Shown one piece after another: positions 1 to 6,843 of a DNA stretch of 26,559 nt. Made by a program: the position numbers and the translations under genes. A model generated the notes under the pieces. The model was not told where the DNA came from. It saw nothing but the letters and a program-made list of their open reading frames with translations, and did no database searches. The stretch is from LMEP-6097 sp049314535 (GTDB lineage Bacteria > Cyanobacteriota > Vampirovibrionia > LMEP-6097). Location: the NCBI GenBank assembly GCA_049314535.1, contig JBMOEX010000017.1, forward strand, positions 1 to 26,559, written 5' to 3'. Position 1 is the first letter of the stretch; every line of letters starts with the position of its first letter.

Positions 1-17
1 AGAGCATCGGACTTTAA
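1..17 (+). CDS. 3' end of an upstream AAA/PD-(D/E)XK (DUF1703-type) gene, partial
   Basis: Only the last codons are present, reading S-I-G-L-stop in frame with the ends of the two DUF1703-type genes at 3095 and 6167. The sequence after the stop is the same repeat that follows those two genes. This therefore looks like the tail of a third family member lying left of the window. The match is short, but the shared downstream repeat makes the call reasonable. Whether that upstream gene is intact cannot be seen. Confidence 0.6.
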
Positions 18-166
18 GTGGAGCTTGTGTCTTCACGTGACTTGCTTCTGAAAGGATTTACAAAGTAGACATGACTCCGAAAATGGCGTGCAATTGCGGA
101 GTCAATTATCACCTCACTAAAGTTTCTAAAATCCTCTCAAGATGACATGATTATGACTTCTCTGGT
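18..166 (+). repeat. Intergenic repeat, copy A (uninterrupted)
   Basis: About 149 bp of non-coding repeat following the stop of a DUF1703-type gene. It recurs at 3096-3181 plus 4440-4501 (copy B, split) and at 6168-6287 (copy C, 3'-truncated). It contains a perfect 8-bp stem, TGACTCCG (72-79) with CGGAGTCA (97-104), around a 17-nt loop. The stem keeps 6-7 bp in the other copies. No T-run follows, so it is not a typical intrinsic terminator. A 24-codon reading frame starts with ATG at 71. Confidence 0.85.
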
Positions 167-178
167 GATATGATTTTC

Positions 179-184
179 TATAAT
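179..184 (+). promoter_or_regulatory. Candidate -10 element for the Fic gene
   Basis: TATAAT lies 21 nt before the ATG at 206, predicting a transcript start near 191 and a very short leader. The -35 region is weak. The element sits just after the end of repeat copy A. It lies downstream of the alternative ATG at 170, which argues for translation starting at 206. Confidence 0.5.
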
Positions 185-205
185 ACTGGAATAATAGAAA
201 TAGTC

Positions 206-1252
206 ATGACAGCTAAATTGAATGAAAGACAGAAATTTATACTATCTCATTTGCAGATTGCTAAGAGGTCAGTTTCTCAGATCGCTGATTTGATGAATGA
301 CGCTAGTAGAGCGACACTTAATAGAGATTTACTGAAATTAGAAAGCTTGGGTTTGATTTATAAAGAGGGAAGGGCGAGAGCTACTTTTTATGTGTTAAAT
401 AAGAGTTCAGCTCTGCTTTTACCGATAGATCCAGATTCGTATTTCGCGGATGACATGGATGAAAGAAAGATTATTACTAATTTTAATATGGATATTTTTG
501 AGACTTTAAAGTCTGTTCCTACTTTCTTCTCAGAGAGTGAATTACAGTATCTAAAACAGCTTAACGAAATTTATCAATCAAACTATTTAAAAGCGAATAA
601 ATCTATTCGAGATAAGGAGTTAGAGAGGTTTACCATTGAGCTTAGCTGGAAATCCTCTAAAATCGAAGGGAATACCTATAGTATTTTAGATACTGAGACT
701 CTAATTAAATCTCATAAAAGAGCTAAAGGTAAATCAGAAGAAGAGGCGAAGATGATATTAAATCATAAAGCTGCTTTTGATTTTATTTTTCAAGACCCTC
801 AGTATTTTACTCATTGGACTTTAATTAAGCTTACGGAGTTACATGGCTTATTAACAGATGATTTAGGTATAAATAGGGCGATAAGAGAGTCTCAAGTCCG
901 CATTACTGGTACAAATTTTGTACCTTTAGATAATCAATGGCAGATTAAAGAGGCTTTAAATAAATTTATATCTCTAATAAACTCTTTTAGCTCAGGTTTA
1001 GATAAGGCATTACTCTGTTTATCAATACTTGCATATATTCAAGTTTTCGAAGATGGAAATAAAAGAACTAGTAGGCTTGCTGCTAATGCTTGTTTACTGG
1101 CTGATAATTACTGTCCGCTTTCTTTTAGAAGTATTAATGAAGACGAATATAAGAAAGCAGTTTTACTTTTTTATGAGCAGAATAATCTCAGCTACTTGAA
1201 AACTTTATTTATTGAGCAGTTTAAATTTGCTTGTGAAAATTATTTATCCTAA
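206..1252 (+). CDS. Fic domain protein with N-terminal winged HTH; catalytic His replaced by Gln
   Basis: The product is 348 aa from the ATG at 206. A longer frame opens at 170, but that ATG precedes the TATAAT at 179. Residues about 4-60 look like a winged helix-turn-helix. The Fic fold covers roughly 120-330. An inhibitory-helix motif of the S/TxxxE(G/N) type is visible as S150-S-K-I-E154-G, as in self-inhibited class II Fic proteins. The Fic core motif reads QVFEDGNKR (279-287), where the usual first residue is His. Fic enzymes generally transfer AMP from ATP to target hydroxyls and need that His, so activity is doubtful or altered. The N-terminal HTH suggests DNA binding or autoregulation. 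There is no clear Shine-Dalgarno. It sits between two DUF1703-type genes in a repeat-rich array. The family call is confident; the biochemical state is inferred. Confidence 0.9.
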   Translation: MTAKLNERQKFILSHLQIAKRSVSQIADLMNDASRATLNRDLLKLESLGLIYKEGRARATFYVLNKSSALLLPIDPDSYFADDMDERKIITNFNMDIFETLKSVPTFFSESELQYLKQLNEIYQSNYLKANKSIRDKELERFTIELSWKSSKIEGNTYSILDTETLIKSHKRAKGKSEEEAKMILNHKAAFDFIFQDPQYFTHWTLIKLTELHGLLTDDLGINRAIRESQVRITGTNFVPLDNQWQIKEALNKFISLINSFSSGLDKALLCLSILAYIQVFEDGNKRTSRLAANACLLADNYCPLSFRSINEDEYKKAVLLFYEQNNLSYLKTLFIEQFKFACENYLS

Positions 1253-1490
1253 ATCCTTTAAGGGCGTGTAGCTAAACGAACAAATTGAACGTCATTAATT
1301 TTAAGATTCTCTGATCCTAAATATACAAGTAAAAGATCTGCTTCAGGGGAGTCTTGGTGGCTGTCTAAAATACTTTTAGGTCTGAGATGCTGATTTCACC
1401 CCGCTAATGTGAAAAATACTATATTTTTTATGTTAGCGATAGAAGATCTATCATGGATGGGTAGGTGTTCGTCATCTAATTTTTAAAGAG

Positions 1491-1496
1491 TATAAT
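1491..1496 (+). promoter_or_regulatory. -10 element of the first DUF1703-type gene; near-leaderless start
   Basis: TATAAT ends 9 nt before the ATG at 1506, so transcription should begin within a few bases of the start codon. No Shine-Dalgarno fits between them. The same context, TAATTTTTAAAGAGTATAAT, precedes the second gene copy at 4701-4720. Upstream, GATAG (1438-1442) and CTATC (1448-1452) form a small inverted repeat around an AGATCT core, a possible operator that is imperfect in the second copy. The -35 region is weak. Confidence 0.6.
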
Positions 1497-1505
1497 TAAA
1501 AAAGT

Positions 1506-3095
1506 ATGTTCTCCGAACAAAAAAAACTGCCATTAAGCATACAGTCCTTTGAACAGTTGATTACTGAAGGTGCGGTTTATGTAGATAAAACTAAATATAT
1601 TTATGAATTACTGAAACCTGGTTTTGGGGCGTATTTTCTGAGTCGTCCACGCCGTTTCGGGAAGTCGCTTCTGCTATCTACTTTAGAGGCTATTTTTAAG
1701 AATAAAAGGGAACTGTTTAAGGGGTTCTGGATCTATGATTCAGAGTATGTTTGGGAAGAATTTCCTGTAATTAAATTCGATATGTCTACTGTGGATAAGG
1801 ATACTGCTGAAGAAATGAGCTATGGCTTAAAACAAGCGGTAAAGGAGAATGCTGATTCTTATAAGATCGAATTAGAGGATGGCTCAGCTGGAACTATGTT
1901 TAAGAACCTAATTAGAAAATTATATGAGAAATATAATCGTCAAGCAGTGGTTTTAATTGATGAATATGACGCTGCCATTCTTAAACATGTTTCTAATCCA
2001 GAAATGGCTGGGGAGAATCGAGATGTATTGCATGATTTCTATGCGATCATGAAAGCGGAAGGAGCTAATCTCAGATTCGTTTTCTTGACTGGGGTGAGTA
2101 AATTTGCTAAAACTTCTATTTTTTCAGGTTTAAATAATTTAATTAATATTTCAATGGATGAAAAATACTCTACTATGCTGGGTTATACGCAAGAAGAGTT
2201 AGAAAATTATTTCCCTGGATACATTGAAATTGTTGCTAAAAAGCAGTCTATGACCAGAGAAAATACCTTAGAGAGAATTAAATTTTGGTATAACGGTTAT
2301 AGATTTTCGGAATCTGAAATTAAGGTTTACAATCCTTACTCAACTCTCTCTCTGTTTGAGCATCATAAATTTATTAACCATTGGTTTAGCACTGGGACAC
2401 CGACTTTTCTTCTTGATTTAATTAAGCGAGATAAAAGTGAGGCTTATACTTTTGAGGAGGAGATAGATGTAGCCTTTAGTGTACTTGATACCTATGATGT
2501 AGAGTCTTTACCATTGATTCCCATAATGTTCGATGCTGGATATTTAACGATTTCTAATTATATGCAGATGAATGGTCATCCTATTTACACACTGGCTTTG
2601 CCGAATGAAGAAGTCAGAACTTCAGTCATAGATTATTTATTACCTCTTTATAGTGAAAGAGATTACAGTCAGACTAATATAGAAATCGTTAAAATCTCTA
2701 AAGCGATTCTGGCAAATGATCTTGATAAATTCTTCTCCTTGCTTAAATCCTACTTCGCATCTATACCCTATGATCTAATCCCCAAAAAAGAGCTGAACGA
2801 AAAGTACTTCCAGCTTATCTTTTATCTATTAATGCGCGTAAGCTCATTTAGAGTAAATACTGAAGATAGAACTAATCTTGGGCGTATAGATTTACTTCTA
2901 GAGAGTGATACAAGTGTTTATCTTTTTGAGCTTAAGGTGAATTCCTCTGCTCAGGCAGCTTTAGAGCAGATTAAAGAAAAGAAATATTATGAAAAATATT
3001 TGAATATCCACAAAGAAGTGCTAATTATTGGTGTGAATTTTTCTTTAGAAGAGAGAAATGTTACGGACTGGGTGGTGGAGAGCATCGGGCTTTAA
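1506..3095 (+). CDS. AAA-ATPase-like / PD-(D/E)XK nuclease-like protein (DUF1703 type), intact
   Basis: The product is 529 aa. The N-terminal AAA-ATPase-like domain has a family-type P-loop SRPRRFGKS (46-54) and a Walker B motif VVLIDEYD (148-155). The C-terminal PD-(D/E)XK-type domain shows GRID (D462), E475-x-K477 and Q488, the expected acidic, lysine and glutamine positions. Family members are widespread, often multicopy and poorly characterised; an ATP-dependent nucleic-acid function is only inferred. The ATG at 1506 lies 9 nt after a TATAAT and lacks a Shine-Dalgarno, suggesting a leaderless transcript. Bases 1515-1806 are identical to the second copy (4739-5030), then the sequence diverges sharply, which suggests recombination between copies. 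Repeat copy B follows the stop. Confidence 0.92.
   Translation: MFSEQKKLPLSIQSFEQLITEGAVYVDKTKYIYELLKPGFGAYFLSRPRRFGKSLLLSTLEAIFKNKRELFKGFWIYDSEYVWEEFPVIKFDMSTVDKDTAEEMSYGLKQAVKENADSYKIELEDGSAGTMFKNLIRKLYEKYNRQAVVLIDEYDAAILKHVSNPEMAGENRDVLHDFYAIMKAEGANLRFVFLTGVSKFAKTSIFSGLNNLINISMDEKYSTMLGYTQEELENYFPGYIEIVAKKQSMTRENTLERIKFWYNGYRFSESEIKVYNPYSTLSLFEHHKFINHWFSTGTPTFLLDLIKRDKSEAYTFEEEIDVAFSVLDTYDVESLPLIPIMFDAGYLTISNYMQMNGHPIYTLALPNEEVRTSVIDYLLPLYSERDYSQTNIEIVKISKAILANDLDKFFSLLKSYFASIPYDLIPKKELNEKYFQLIFYLLMRVSSFRVNTEDRTNLGRIDLLLESDTSVYLFELKVNSSAQAALEQIKEKKYYEKYLNIHKEVLIIGVNFSLEERNVTDWVVESIGL
1515..1806 (+). repeat. 292-bp direct repeat, 5' block of DUF1703-type gene 1
   Basis: I compared this block base by base with 4739-5030 and found no difference across 292 bp. 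It covers the start of the coding region including the P-loop. Immediately after GGATACTG the copies diverge, including at synonymous positions. Confidence 0.9.
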
Positions 3096-3181
3096 GCGAA
3101 GCTTGTATCTTCACTGGGCTCGCTTGTGAATGGATTTATAAAATAGACATGACTCCGAAAATGGCGTACAATTATGGAGTC
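3096..3181 (+). repeat. Intergenic repeat, copy B, left half (split by the ATPase cassette)
   Basis: This matches the first part of copies A and C, from just after the DUF1703-type stop through GGAGTC of the stem-loop. Homology then stops and resumes at 4440. The intervening 3182-4439 (1258 bp) contains nearly all of the ATPase gene. The ATG used by the ATPase frame (3149) lies inside this repeat half. Confidence 0.8.
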
Positions 3182-4405
3182 GTGTCCGCAGATTTAGCTA
3201 CTGTGAATTCTAAAAAAAAACATGCTGAGCTTCAGCGTTTTCTTAAGCTGCCAAAGAATCAGAGTTTTTTTCTTTTTGGTCCTAGGGGTTCTGGTAAAAG
3301 TACTTTAATAAATAATAATTTTAATAATAGTAAAACTATGCTGCTTAATTTACTTGATCCTGTCCTTGAGGAGAGGCTTATCCGTAATCCGAGGCTTTTA
3401 ATTGAGATGGTTAATGCTGCTGGTAAATCAATAAATCATGTTTTTATAGATGAAGTGCAGAAAATTCCTAAATTATTAGATTTAGTTCACTTGCTTATAG
3501 AGACTACTTCTTTGAAATTTATTCTTACAGGATCTAGTGCTCGTAAGCTAAAGCATGGAGGGGCTAATTTGCTTGCTGGTAGAGCCTTTGTTTATAATCT
3601 ATATCCTTTTAGTTTTTTTGAGCTTAATAATCTTTCATTAAAACAAGTGCTGGAGTGGGGTCTACTGCCAAAAATATTTCACCTTAGGTCTAAAGATGAG
3701 AAAACTAGGTTTTTACAAAGCTACGCCTACACTTATTTGAAAGAGGAGATTTGGGCGGAGCAGTTTATTAAAAATTTAGATCCTTTTCGCTATTTTCTGG
3801 AAGTAGCTGCACAAATGAATGGTAAGGTCTTAAATTTCTCTAATATTGCTAGGGACACTGGTGTAGATGATAAAACGGTGAAGAATTATTATTCAATTCT
3901 GGAGGATACGCTAATTGGTTTTAATTTAAATCCCTTTAATCACTCTTTTAGAAAGCGTTTGAATGGTAAGCCTAAGTTTTATTTCTTTGACACTGGTGTC
4001 GTTAGAGCTTTACGTAATATTCTGAATGTGAGTTTAGAGGAAAGTACTTCTCTGTATGGTGAGACTTTTGAGCATTTTATTATTCTTGAATGTATAAAGT
4101 TAGCTAATTATTTCAGACCAGATTATAGATTTAGTTATTTAATGACGAAAGACGGTGCAGAAGTAGATCTTATAGTCGAAAGACCGGGTAAAAAGTATCT
4201 TTTTATCGAAATAAAAAGCTCTAAGAATGTTTCTGAATTTAATTTAAATACTCTAGCTAAGCTTAGTGAAGATTTTAATGCAGCTTCTAGCTTGGGCTCT
4301 GAAGCACTTTGTTTTTCTAATGATGACTGTAAGCGAAAGCTCGCTAATGGTGTGATGGTTTATCCTTGGCTGGAGGGGTTGAGGAAGTTTTTTTTGAAGG
4401 GATAA
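3149..4405 (+). CDS. AAA ATPase with C-terminal DUF4143-type domain
   Basis: The product is up to 418 aa. The ATPase part has Walker A GPRGSGKST (44-52), Walker B HVFIDEVQ (97-104) and a sensor-like LTGSS (126-130), followed by the LYPFSFFEL stretch typical of this family. The C-terminal part is DUF4143-like and carries PD-(D/E)XK-type residues: the GETFE segment near 305, D340 (AEVDLIV) and E354-I-K356. Such ATPases are common in bacterial accessory regions and their substrates are not established. The start is uncertain. The ATG at 3149 and its first 11 codons lie in the flanking repeat, with no good Shine-Dalgarno. In-frame GTG codons near 3182 and 3203 are alternatives close to where the family's conserved sequence begins. 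The gene plus flank interrupts a repeat, so it looks like a cassette gained at, or lost from, that site. Confidence 0.9.
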   Translation: MTPKMAYNYGVVSADLATVNSKKKHAELQRFLKLPKNQSFFLFGPRGSGKSTLINNNFNNSKTMLLNLLDPVLEERLIRNPRLLIEMVNAAGKSINHVFIDEVQKIPKLLDLVHLLIETTSLKFILTGSSARKLKHGGANLLAGRAFVYNLYPFSFFELNNLSLKQVLEWGLLPKIFHLRSKDEKTRFLQSYAYTYLKEEIWAEQFIKNLDPFRYFLEVAAQMNGKVLNFSNIARDTGVDDKTVKNYYSILEDTLIGFNLNPFNHSFRKRLNGKPKFYFFDTGVVRALRNILNVSLEESTSLYGETFEHFIILECIKLANYFRPDYRFSYLMTKDGAEVDLIVERPGKKYLFIEIKSSKNVSEFNLNTLAKLSEDFNAASSLGSEALCFSNDDCKRKLANGVMVYPWLEGLRKFFLKG

Positions 4406-4439
4406 TTAGGGGAGGGGTGAATGCTGTAGGAAATTAATC

Positions 4440-4501
4440 ATTATCACCTCACTGAAGTTTCTAAAATCCTCTCAAAATGACATGATTATGACTTCTCTGG
4501 T
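4440..4501 (+). repeat. Intergenic repeat, copy B, right half
   Basis: From TTATCACCTCACTGAAG through CTCTGGT this matches copy A at about 106-166, with few substitutions and one base missing at the junction. Together with 3096-3181 it reconstitutes a complete repeat. Confidence 0.8.
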
Positions 4502-4505
4502 TATT

Positions 4506-4545
4506 GGCTTGGGGACAGCTAAGACAGATAATCAGGAAGCTTTAG
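4506..4545 (+). repeat. About 40-bp direct repeat, copy 1
   Basis: A GGCT..GGGG.CAGCTAAGACAG core followed by GGAAGCTTTAG is shared with 6357-6395, with a few differences and one indel. Both copies follow repeat or scar sequence, so the element may belong to a longer ancestral spacer. No function is recognised. Confidence 0.65.
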
Positions 4546-4714
4546 TAAAAAGTCTGTCGCTGGAATTACTTGAACATCATTAATTTTAAGATTCTCTTGT
4601 CCTAAGCTGCTCCAGCGATTTCACTGTGGCTGTCTAAAATACTGTATTTTTTATATTTAATGATGGAAGATCTATCATGGACGGATAGAAGTTCGTCATC
4701 TAATTTTTAAAGAG

Positions 4715-4720
4715 TATAAT
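4715..4720 (+). promoter_or_regulatory. -10 element of the second DUF1703-type gene
   Basis: TATAAT ends 9 nt before the ATG at 4730, exactly as in the first copy. The preceding CATCTAATTTTTAAAGAG is shared with the first copy. Retention of this spacing in two copies supports a real, near-leaderless promoter. Confidence 0.6.
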
Positions 4721-4729
4721 TAGAAAAGT

Positions 4730-6167
4730 ATGCCCTCAGAACAAAAAAAACTGCCATTAAGCATACAGTCCTTTGAACAGTTGATTACTGAAGGTGCGGT
4801 TTATGTAGATAAAACTAAATATATTTATGAATTACTGAAACCTGGTTTTGGGGCGTATTTTCTGAGTCGTCCACGCCGTTTCGGGAAGTCGCTTCTGCTA
4901 TCTACTTTAGAGGCTATTTTTAAGAATAAAAGGGAACTGTTTAAGGGGTTCTGGATCTATGATTCAGAGTATGTTTGGGAAGAATTTCCTGTAATTAAAT
5001 TCGATATGTCTACTGTGGATAAGGATACTGATGAGCATTTAAAAACTGGGCTGGAACACGCAGTTAGAGATAATGCTGAGAATTATGGAATTAATTTAGA
5101 AGAAGATACCCCAGCTTATATGTTTAAGAGTTTAATTTTAAAACTTAAAGAAAAGTATCGCAGCCAAGTAGTAGTTTTAATCGACGAGTATGATTCAGCT
5201 ATTATAAAGCACATATCAAACCCAGTAATGGCGCGGAAAAACATCGAGATACTGCATGACTTTTATTCAATAGTTAAAGCAGAGGGGGCTAGTCTTAGGT
5301 TTGTCGTTCTGACTGGGGTGAGTAAGTTCGCTAAGACCTCTATATTCTCTGGTCTTAATAACTTAATTAACATTTCTATGCAGGAGAAATACAGTCCTTT
5401 ACTAGGTTTAACTCAGGAGGAGTTGGAAGTTTATTTTCCTGAATACATTAAAGCTGTGGCAGATAAGCATTCACTAACGGCAAAGGAAGTGCGAGAGAAG
5501 ATTAAATTCTGGTATAACGGTTATAGATTTTCAGAAGCAGAAGTTAAGGTTTATAATCCATTTTCAACACTATCACTTTTTGAAGCTAAAAAATTTACCA
5601 ATTACTGGTTTGAGACTGGCACACCGACTTTTTTAACTGAGCTGATTAAATCTCATGATCCAGATTTACAGAAATTTGAGTCGGAGATTAGGCTTATGCA
5701 AAATAGTTTTAATAGCTATGAGGTAGATAATTTACCCCTGTTTCCGATACTCTATGATACTGGTTATTTAACTATTAAAGACTATTCCGTCAGGAATAAT
5801 ATTACGGCATATTCACTGATCTATCCTAATTTTGAGGTGAAAAGCTCATTATTAGATAATCTTTTAGCTACTTATACGGATTCTAAAAAGTCAGAGACCG
5901 CTGATACGCGTAAGCTCATTTAGAGTGAATACTGAGGATAGAACTAATTTAGGGCGTATAGACCTAGTTCTAGAAAGTGACACAAGTGTTTATCTTTTTG
6001 AGCTTAAGGTGAATTCCTCTGCTAAGGCGGCTTTAGAGCAGATTAAAGAAAAGAAATATTATGAAAAATATTTGAATATCCACAAAGAAGTGCTAATTAT
6101 TGGTGTGAATTTTTCTTTAGAAGAGAGAAATGTTACGGACTGGGTGGTGGAGAGTCTGGGGCTTTAA
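4730..6167 (+). pseudogene. Second AAA/PD-(D/E)XK (DUF1703-type) gene, split by internal deletion and frameshift
   Basis: The first frame (4730-5923) holds the ATPase domain with P-loop SRPRRFGKS and a Walker B LIDEYD. It ends after SETADTRKLI at a TAG. The C-terminal PD-(D/E)XK part, with GRID and ELK motifs, continues in another frame from 5925 or slightly earlier to 6167. The intact copy has about 50 more residues between these parts, so one deletion of roughly 150 bp both removed the linker and shifted the frame. The junction is near 5908, where CGCGTAAGCTCATTTAGAGT resumes the homologous sequence. Two separate products are possible, but the ORF break and missing linker make loss of normal function likely. 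The 5' 292 bp and last ~186 bp match the first copy almost exactly, whereas the middle is clearly diverged. Confidence 0.85.
4739..5030 (+). repeat. 292-bp direct repeat, 5' block of DUF1703-type gene 2
   Basis: This is the partner of 1515-1806, with no differences seen. It ends at GGATACTG, after which the two genes diverge abruptly. Confidence 0.9.
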
Positions 6168-6287
6168 ATAAAACTGGTGTCTTCACTTGGCTCGCTTATG
6201 AATGGATTTACAAAGTAGGCATGACTCCGAAAATGGCGTACAAATATGGAGTCAATTATCACCTCACTGAAGTTTCTAAAATCCTCT
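6168..6287 (+). repeat. Intergenic repeat, copy C (3'-truncated into a Fic scar)
   Basis: This follows the stop of the second DUF1703-type gene and matches copy A through AAATCCTCT (6279-6287). It keeps a 7-bp TGACTCC/GGAGTCA stem and a 22-codon frame beginning ATGACTCCGAAAATG. Homology then switches to the inside of the Fic gene. Confidence 0.85.
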
Positions 6288-6335
6288 AAAATCGAAGGGA
6301 ATACTTATAAGGGCGTGTAGCTAAACGAACAAATT
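6279..6335 (+). pseudogene. Fic gene scar: two short fragments joined by deletions
   Basis: Positions 6279-6309 match the Fic gene at 650-680, which encodes the inhibitory SKIEGN motif, with one substitution. Positions 6308-6335 match 1259-1286 immediately downstream of the Fic gene. Relative to the intact locus this implies two deletions. One of about 512 bp joins repeat to Fic across the 9-bp microhomology AAATCCTCT. The other, of about 579 bp, joins across TA. A Fic gene evidently once followed this DUF1703-type copy too. Confidence 0.85.
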
Positions 6336-6356
6336 CAAGACCGAGACCGCAAAACT

Positions 6357-6395
6357 GGCTGGGGGCAGCTAAGACAGGTAATCTGGAAGCTTTAG
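6357..6395 (+). repeat. About 40-bp direct repeat, copy 2
   Basis: Partner of 4506-4545. Between it and the stop of the minus-strand gene at 6448 lies about 50 bp in which I see nothing further. Confidence 0.65.
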
Positions 6396-6447
6396 CTGTT
6401 TCTTCTGATTTTTCTTGCACCAGAGCCAGTTGGAATAAAATATGGAC

Positions 6448-6843
6448 TTAATTAATCCCGAGATATTCATTGATAAACTTTTCTGTGGCAAGCTCAGCTG
6501 CTTCACTTGCTTCTTCAATCTCCTGACAGAGTTTTATTTGTTTTTCTATAGATGAAACATCAAGAGTACCATTATATAAAGCTGTTATGTGTTCTTTAAT
6601 AGAATCGGATTTAGTTTTACGAAAGAGTGTTACAAGAGCTTCTTTAATAAAATCAAAATCAAGAAAGAAGTAAGATCTTTCAATCGCATCTTTCAAAATA
6701 TATTCAGCGTATTTATCATCACTGCTATTAGACAAGAGAATATTTTCAAAGTACCTAGCAGATGAATACCTTTTAGGGTCCTTCTCTGCATCAACAAGGT
6801 TTTTCTTCATTCTTAACATCGCATGTTGTTTATGTATATTCAT
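6448..6843 (-). CDS. Small helical protein, paralogue of the 149-aa protein at 8779-9228
   Basis: The product is 131 aa, not recognised, charged and predicted helical with no signal peptide or membrane segment. It resembles the 149-aa protein in its centre: both have an aromatic-rich FF.DF stretch, then about a dozen residues on K-T-x-S, then G-x-LDVS followed by I and a Gln-containing helix. The start is well supported: an AGGAGGT Shine-Dalgarno lies inside the end of the preceding gene, and the TAA of that gene overlaps this ATG by one base (TAATG), so translational coupling is likely. It is the last gene of the minus-strand operon. Because each small gene follows a large one, I infer the small and large products act together, for example as partner or chaperone. 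No function is assigned. Confidence 0.85.
   Translation of the reverse strand: MNIHKQHAMLRMKKNLVDAEKDPKRYSSARYFENILLSNSSDDKYAEYILKDAIERSYFFLDFDFIKEALVTLFRKTKSDSIKEHITALYNGTLDVSSIEKQIKLCQEIEEASEAAELATEKFINEYLGIN

Larger units (their letters stand above)
4406..4729 (+). other. Intergenic mosaic between the ATPase and second DUF1703-type gene
   Basis: I see no gene in these 324 bases. They contain the right half of repeat copy B (4440-4501), a segment shared with 6357-6395 (4506-4545), a segment near 4572-4604 matching the flank downstream of the Fic gene (about 1287-1319), and the duplicated DUF1703-type promoter region ending at the ATG at 4730. The whole stretch is a patchwork of pieces found elsewhere in the array. 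Confidence 0.8.

Noticed and set aside
72..104. Stem-loop of the intergenic repeat as an intrinsic terminator
   Set aside because: No T-run follows and the loop is 17-19 nt. It may be a recombination or regulatory structure instead.
170..205. Longer Fic start at the ATG at 170
   Set aside because: The TATAAT at 179-184 lies downstream of this ATG, and the HTH domain begins right after the Met at 206. The extra 12 residues look like translated promoter.
3149..4405. Toxin-antitoxin or defence operon joining Fic, the ATPase and the DUF1703-type genes
   Set aside because: They share a strand and neighbourhood, but each has its own promoter or repeat in front and no antitoxin-like gene is visible. 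The array looks like independent cassettes.
1..6447. CRISPR-like array, given several repeats
   Set aside because: The repeats are about 150 bp, spaced by whole genes and few in number. There are no short regularly spaced units and no cas genes.
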